DNA from: Turbatrix aceti
Lineage: Eukaryota; Nematoda; Chromadorea; Rhabditida; Panagrolaimidae
Length of the DNA stretch: 64,000 nucleotides
NCBI GenBank assembly: GCA_963969345.1
Contig: OZ017768.1
Coordinates: forward strand, 9,712,193 to 9,776,192
Direction: 5' to 3'
A model generated the notes under the pieces. That model was not told where the DNA came from, did not search any database, and saw only the letters and a program-made list of their open reading frames with translations. Position 1 is the stretch's first letter. Each line of letters starts with the position of its first letter. Made by a program: the position numbers and the translations under genes. Below are positions 58,140 through 64,000 of this stretch, one piece after another.

Positions 58140-59289
58140 CTATTGGGGGATAGTGTGTACTCCGCTGCTAGCTCGAACAAACATTATCTTTCGAGGAGAA
58201 TTAGCTTCCGACGTTAATTTTGGAAAGAAATATAATTTTGTCTAAAATTGAAAAACATGTAGTATATATGTATTTTGTATTCAATACGGAACAACAACTA
58301 ACCATTGCAGATCTGAGTTGCGAACTTCCGAAGAATAAAATCCATCCTGGCAAAATCATGTCCAAAAATGTGCCGTTGACTGCCAAATTAAATCCTAATT
58401 TGTGGGCAAATGTATTGTACGGAAGCCGGGATAATAACTAAAAATAATTATTTATTGATGTTTGAAATTTATATTTATTATAGTACGTTTCCAAAAACAT
58501 TGGAACACTTTTTTTTCTTTCTACGAAGCAATAAAAATATTACTAACTTGTCCCGTAACGTAGATAAATTTGCAAAAGAAAATAATTAGCGTACAAATAA
58601 CTAAATCACGATCACTTTTTGGAATTGCAGTAATGTCAGAGTTTTTTCGATGACGATAAAGCGATACAATGGTAACAAAGTTGATAACCGTTTCATAGGA
58701 TACAACACACATTAGCAAAATTGTTTGAACGTTGCTTTGTTTACCAACAAAGGTAACATTCATGTGTCGCCAAGTAAATAATTTTTGCCCATTTATTTTT
58801 ACAATTGTGTAATTAGCAAACCAAACATTTACGGTTACGATACATGCTAAGCATGCTGAAATAACAATGACATAAAATTTCATTAAATTCCAGTTAATCT
58901 TTGATCTAAGTAAAAAAACCACAACTGTTAGCCTATTAGTCGACAACCAAGCGTACAGTATAACTCCAAAATTATTGGTAGTAAACGTCAGCCATATCAT
59001 CAATGTTATTAAAAAGTGTCTTTGTGGTAACAGTGCTATTACACCCTGCGCAATAGGTGCCGAAAAAGCATGCCCTGTCATGATAGCAACTATACTCGCA
59101 ACTGAATTATTAACGGCTTGAAATGCAAATATTTGGAAGAAAAAAGATCCCAGATTGGTATTCTTTTTTCGGTACTGCCAAATGGTGTATACAATACACA
59201 CATACAAGTATACTGATATTATATTTAGCAATTGGTATCACAACAAACAACTGAATATTTCCAAAATCGAATAGTGCATTATACACCAT
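58140..59289 (-). pseudogene. SR19: block III chemoreceptor with a 4-base frameshift in TM1
   Basis: Exons 59289-58548, 58437-58303 and 58241-58140. The start MVYNALFDFGN reads well to IPIA in TM1, where about four extra bases near 59222, compared with SR18, shift the frame. From SVYLYVCIVYTIW onward the alternative frame is intact: LGSFFFQIFAFQ, LPQRHFLITL, STNRLTVVVF, VNVWFANY, SDRDLVICT, YVTGQ. TM7 is NGTFLDMILPGWILFFGSS. It is closest to SR18. Either a young pseudogene or an assembly error. Confidence 0.8.
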
Positions 59290-59581
59290 GACAGGTGTAT
59301 ATATAGCTGGAACCCCCAGTCTGTAGGTATACAAACTAAAGCAAACTAGTTTGTTTCTTTTGGTTTAATTAACTAATGGACTATAATTATTTTTTGAGTG
59401 CTTGGTTTATTTTGTTGCAATAAATTTATTTTTACATTGAGTTTACTGTACTATTTGTGAAGTAACGTCATGCAGCAACTCTGCTGAGTTTCTTACATTT
59501 CATTATTCACATATGAAAGAAATGTTGTTTATTGTATTAATATTTACATATTTATTACGGTTACAGCAAGTTGAACTTTTT

Positions 59582-60681
59582 TTATGATTGTGGACTGATG
59601 TGTACTCCGCTGCCAGCTCGAACAAATATTTTCTTTCGGGGCGAATTTGTTACCGAATTTGAAAAAATGAATACTTTTGACTGAAATTGTGAAATACGTT
59701 TTTTAATTCTGCATGGAGTGATAACAAACCATTGCATTTCGAAGCTGCGAGCTTCCAAAAAACAATATCCAACCTGGCAAAATCATGTCCAAAAAACAGC
59801 CGTCAATTGCCAAACTAAATCCAAATTCGCTTGCAAATGTATTGTACGGAAACCGAGATAAACACTGAAAATGTTATTCTGGTATTTTATTGTAAACATA
59901 AATATTTTTTTGTGTAATCAAAACAATGCAAATTTCAATTTAGTACCTGTCCAATAACGTTGACAAATTTGCACAAAAAAATAATAAGTGTGCAGATAAC
60001 TAAATCACGATCACTTTTTGGGATTGCAGTAGTGTCAGAGTTTTTTCGATGACGATATAGCGATACAATGGCAACCAGGTTGATAACCGTTTCATAGGCA
60101 ATGACGCACATTAGCAGAATTGTTTGAACGTTGCTTTGTTTTCCAATGAAGGTAACGTTTGTTTGCCGCCATGAAAATATTTTTATTTCGTTTTTTACAA
60201 TTGCGTAATTAGCAAACCAAACATTAACAGTTAGGATACAAGCTAGGAATGTTGAAAAGACTAAGACGTATGATTTCAGTAAATCCCAGTTAACCTTCGC
60301 TCTGAGTGAGAAAACCACAGCCGTGAGCCTGTTGGTGGATAACCAAGCATTCAGGATGATACCAAAATTAATTGTAGTAAACGTCAGCCATATTATGAAA
60401 GTTATAAAGAAGTGATTTCGTGGCAACAGTGATATTATGCCCTGTGCAATGGATGCCGAAAAAGCGTGTCCCGTCATGATAAGGGCAATACTGGCTAATG
60501 AATTATTGATTGCTTGAATTCCAAATATTTGAAAAAAAAACGATTCAAGAATACTATTTTTCTTACGGTACCGCCAAACAGTGTATACGATACACCCGTA
60601 AAGCACTATGGATATCAAGGTGATTACAATCGCAATGAACATCTGGATATTTCCAAATTCAAGTAATGAACTGTAAGCCAT
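59582..60681 (-). CDS. SR20: block III Srg-superfamily 7TM chemoreceptor
   Basis: Exons 60681-59947, 59864-59730 and 59680-59582 give 322 residues. It has MAYSSLLEFGN, LPRNHFFITF, STNRLTAVVF, VNVWFANY, FIGKQSNVQT, SDRDLVICT and NVIGQ. Two conserved sites differ: ILESFFFQ (Glu for Gly in LGSFFFQ), and TM7 DGCFLDMILPGWILFFGSS (Asp-Gly-Cys for Asn-Gly-Ser/Thr). The tail is FVRAGSGVHISPQS. It is intact, unlike its neighbours SR18 and SR19. Confidence 0.92.
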
Positions 60682-61208
60682 GCCGGAGGTCTACAACTTT
60701 GCACTAAAATATAATTTTTATTTTTGTTCTCGTTTAATTCATTTTGCTGTGCTTTAATTATGTATTTGCTTTCACACACACGCACTTTGCTACAATTTTA
60801 TTTTACAACAAGTAAACGAATGCTCGGGTTTTTTGCTATCGACAAAGACGCTCTTTGACCGCCAATTTTGACAAATCCGGCCCCCGACGAGGAAAAAATT
60901 CTTCATTATTCTCGACAGATTCTGCCCCAACTTTACAAAAGGGTGTTGTCCTCGAGAAAATTTTTTTGTCCTAGACTATGTACTTTTGGACCAGGCTTTC
61001 CCCTCCCAGAAATGCCCTTTGTAATTTTTTTGTTTTTAATGTTAGTAAATGTTCACGTCATGGATTTCTTTCTTTTTTTTCAAAAAAAGTGCCCCTATGT
61101 CATAATGTAAAAAAATGTCGACTGTTTTTGAAAGTAAATTATTAATTTATTGTTTTATTGAGGCAAAAAAAAGAACATCAACGATTGTATTTTCAAGTTA
61201 CTAATTAC
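60682..61208. other. Intergenic region upstream of SR20
   Basis: AT-rich with a slightly GC-richer patch near 60880-61020 (an 80-residue ORF, no motif). No element is recognised. Confidence 0.45.
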
Positions 61209-62321
61209 CTAATGAACGTTGCGTGGCCGTTGACTTTGAGAATTCAAATGTGTTCCACTCACGGCATGCACAAAAACTGCGTTGCTTGACGAATGGGCGA
61301 TCGACGAAAAATTGTGAAAATGGTTAACTTTGATCTGAAAAAAAAATGTGCACGGTATGATAAAAATAATGATTCGAACAAACCATTGCAGATCGAAGAT
61401 GCGCGCTTCCAAAAAACAATATCCACCCCGGCAAAATCATGTCCAAAAATGAGCCGTTTATTATCAAATTGAAGCCCAGTGTATGTACGAATGTTTCAAC
61501 AGATGCAAATCTTATAAGAATCTGAAACCCCATTTTCACCATTAAAAAAACAATTTGTGAAGCAAAAATATATGTTTTTAATAACGAATTTTTCATACCT
61601 GTCCGGTAACGTTAACAAATTTGCATAAAAATATAATAAGAACACAAATGCATAAATCGCGATCATTTTTATGAATTTTGGTAAAATCTGTATTCTTTCG
61701 ATGACGAAACAGGGATACAACGGCCAATAGGTTAATGACGGTTTCATAGGCAATCAGACAGAATAAGAGACCTGTTTGAATATTTCCCTGCGGTCCGAGG
61801 ATAGTGACGTTCATTTGCCGCCACCAATATTGGTTTCCACTTTTTTCAATAACGTAGTTTGAAAACCAACAATTAGTTGTTAGAACACAAGCTATGATTG
61901 CCGAAATAACCAAAACATAGGGTTTGAGTGAATCCCAGTTTACTTTTGATCTGAGTGAGAAAACCACAGCCGTAAGCCTGTTTGTTGACAACCAAGCATA
62001 CAGTATCATGCCAAAATTATTGGTTGTAAATGTCAGCCATATAATCAAGGTTATGAGAAAGTGACTGCGTGGAAACTTTTCTATGATTGGTTCGGTAACT
62101 GTTGCCAAAAACACGTAACCTGTCGAGATAAAAAACATGCTCGCCAACGAATTGTTAATCGCTAGTACGGCAAATATCTGGAAGAAAAAAGATCCCAAAA
62201 CGCCATTATTTGTACGGTGTGTCCAGACGGTGTATACAATACACCCATAAAGAATGACGGAAAATATTAATATTACTATTACAGCAAACAGCTGGTTATT
62301 TCCGAATTCAAGTGCAGCCAT
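61209..62321 (-). CDS. SR21: block III Srg-superfamily 7TM chemoreceptor
   Basis: Exons 62321-61599, 61521-61384 and 61334-61209 give 328 residues. It starts at MAALEFGN; an upstream in-frame ATG at 62390 would add 23 residues that lack counterparts. It has GVLGSFFFQIF, FPRSHFLITL, STNRLTAVVF, TNCWFSNY, ILGPQGNIQ, KNDRDLCICV and NVTGQ. TM7 is NGSFLDMILPGWILFFGSA. Exon 2 is 138 nt (one extra codon). The tail reads FVHAVSGTHLNSQSQ. Loop regions resemble SR17. Confidence 0.92.
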
Positions 62322-62875
62322 CTCTGGTGTGTAGTGATGCTCAATAAGAGTGCAACAATTATTTACCCCGATCCTTTTATGCGGATGCATGAATCCTCTC
62401 GAGAATCAGAAATATATATATAATTTGTAGTATGACACAAGCCTATGTCATTAAGCAAAAACGGTTTGACACAATAATAAACTAGACACGCTTTCTCAGC
62501 CCTTATCACATTGAAGTCCCCTCTGGAGTATAGTTTGACGATATTCAGAACTGCAGGCCATGCTTGGCATAGATATGACGGATTTCAAATGAAAATTTGT
62601 CACTGATTTTAATTGAGTACATGTGTACACTCGGGGACAAATTTTATAATTGTATTTTAAAAAATGCTACCTGGAGTGTAACTATCATACATAACGTTAA
62701 ACTAATTAGCAGCGTAGTACAGTTTTTGCCGTAATTATCTACAGAGCTGCCTTTCTACCGATTGCAGGAACGCTCACCGTGTCGTTTCACCATGTGAATG
62801 CTTACCATATGGGCAGAAAGGTTTAGTAACACATTCCAAATTTTGTAAATTAAAAAAAATAGTACTCAATGCGGG

Positions 62876-62927
62876 TTTTCGTGCGCGCTAAAGACGACTA
62901 TGACTTCAGCTTTAGCGCGCACGAAAA
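62876..62927. repeat. Perfect 18-bp inverted repeat, 16-base loop
   Basis: Arms TTTTCGTGCGCGCTAAAG (62876-62893) and its exact complement (62910-62927). It is GC-rich against an AT-rich background, followed by related CACGAC-GCACGAAG-type repeats. Confidence 0.95.
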
Positions 62928-63502
62928 CACGACGCACGAAGACAAAACGCACAAATAGTCTGATTTTTCACTAGTGCTACCACCTATACTAAAACGCCGT
63001 TTTTTTGCCCGAAAATAAAAGAAGGGTTTGCATCGTTTTTTGATTGACTGACCAACTGAAGAATGGTTTGGCTTGTGTCGGTTGATCAGTTGCGCGCGTT
63101 GTCGCAACTTGCCAGCACTAGCTGATGGTAAACTTTAGTCCCTTTAGTAAACTTTAGTTTTTACAAAAAAATTTGGAATGTCATAAATTGAACGCTACAC
63201 TGATTTGTGACCAAAAAGGTGACGATTACCTGCTTTGTTACATTAAAATATACAAAAGGTGATTAAAAAAAGATATTTTTATCATCACATCTGCCACCAG
63301 AAAGGACGGTTTTCAATCAAGTGATCTTTTTGGATATTGCGCAGATCTCACAAGGTGCTATTCAAAGTGCAAAAATTCCTGATAAATCGTTTGACTGCAT
63401 ATAATTTTATTGTATACTTTCGATAACTACAATATAAAAAACAGGAATACCAAAATATTATATACAGACAAAAAGCAAAAAACTGAACATTGTGAAATCA
63501 AA

Positions 63503-63527
63503 CCACTGAGTAATGGTGAAATAAAAA
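63503..63527 (+). mobile_element. LINE 3' tail remnant
   Basis: AACCACTGAGTAATGGTGAA and the following ATAAA match the last 25 bases before the TAAA tail of the LINE at 19946-20588. Sequence before it is too decayed to read. Confidence 0.6.
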
Positions 63528-63694
63528 AAATTAAAAAAAACAAAATTAAAAAATGGAAATGCTACAATAAGCATTATCTGTTTAGAAAAAAATGTCTTAT
63601 TTCAGTCTAAAATAATTATTTCAAATTTTGATCGCATGAGTGTTCATTTGATTTCTAATCTTTTGCACAACCGCCTGAATGCCCAAGAGACCAA

Positions 63695-64000
63695 TCATGG
63701 ACAATGATTGTTATGAATTTGTTGACTATTAGAAGCAATTTGCAGCATGTTCACAGCAAGTGCAAATATTTTCTTATTTGTTGAATTTGGTACCGACGAT
63801 ACCTTTTGAAAGAGTGTTGCTTTGCCCTAGAAAGCAAAGATAATAAATAATCAATAGTGCGCAAGAAAAACACAAACCATTGCAGATCGAAGATGCGAAC
63901 TTCCAATGAATAAAATCCAACCCGGCAAAATCATATCCAAAAATGAACCATTGATTATTAAGTTAAATCCAAAATCCAAAGTATGTGGAAATCGTACCAA
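63695..64000 (-). CDS. SR22: block III chemoreceptor, 3' part only (runs off the window)
   Basis: Exon 3 is 63826-63695 and exon 2 runs from 63878 past the window edge. Exon 2 encodes the usual TM7 (NGSFLDMILPGWILFIGSS-like, donor GTTTGTG). Exon 3 encodes 43 residues that align with the other tails through KKIFALA but lack the usual VSG. Exon 1 is outside, so integrity cannot be judged. Confidence 0.8.

Larger units (their letters stand above)
62322..63694. other. Intergenic region upstream of SR21
   Basis: About 1.4 kb. It holds a perfect 18-bp inverted repeat (62876-62927) and a LINE 3' end remnant near 63503. The rest is AT-rich without genes. Confidence 0.5.

Overview
This is a nematode chromosome segment. 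The introns are tiny (mostly 43-70 bases) and end in TTTTCAG or TTTGCAG. The sequence is AT-rich, candidate spliced-leader acceptors lie just upstream of many start codons, and the content is dominated by a cluster of nematode-type serpentine chemoreceptors. I cannot name the species from sequence alone; a free-living rhabditid-like worm is a reasonable guess.

Layout. The left end holds the 3' part of an LTR retroelement with a phlebovirus-G2-like envelope ORF (3-875). It has inserted into a chemoreceptor gene and removed its start (SR1, 1122-2632). A second LTR element start runs into a 200-N assembly gap at 3511-3710. Two ordinary genes follow: a spermidine-synthase-fold/METTL13-like methyltransferase with an N-terminal membrane anchor (3869-5123) and, after receptor SR2, a 733-residue trifunctional-enzyme-alpha (HADHA-like) beta-oxidation enzyme (7416-10126). 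From 11 kb to the right edge the window is nearly all receptor genes: SR3-SR15 on the + strand (11184-47903) and SR16-SR22 on the - strand (48437-64000). In total I count 22 receptor genes or pseudogenes. They fall into three blocks by N-terminal motif: I 'FDYGN' (SR3-SR9, SR13), II 'MWYD..SGN' (SR10-12, SR14, SR15) and III 'EFGN' (SR16-SR22). SR2 stands apart. Almost all share one architecture: exon 1 of about 245 codons (TM1-TM6), exon 2 of exactly 135 nt (TM7) and a short exon 3 (cytoplasmic tail), all introns in phase 0.

Mobile and repeated DNA has hit the cluster hard. There is a 4,992-bp Ty3/gypsy element with apparently identical 177-bp LTRs inside an intron of SR16, with its target duplication on the splice donor. 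A 2,062-bp foldback element with inverted arrays of a 49-bp repeat splits SR7. A 638-bp MITE-like palindrome sits in an intron of SR8. There is an internally deleted RTE-type LINE with target duplications upstream of SR7, a second LINE fragment behind SR9, and a decayed mariner element at 44132-45397. Five phase-locked copies of a 1.27-kb GC-hairpin satellite lie between SR12 and SR13. SR1, SR7, SR9, SR18 and SR19 are damaged; the other receptors read through intact once the small introns are removed.

How the genes work together: the receptors are expected to act in chemosensory neurons, and a shared GTCACG[A/C] motif upstream of many + strand members may reflect common regulation (inference). 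The methyltransferase and beta-oxidation genes look like unrelated residents at the edge of the cluster. All exon coordinates were read by eye from splice consensus, frame and paralogue comparison; no database search was possible.
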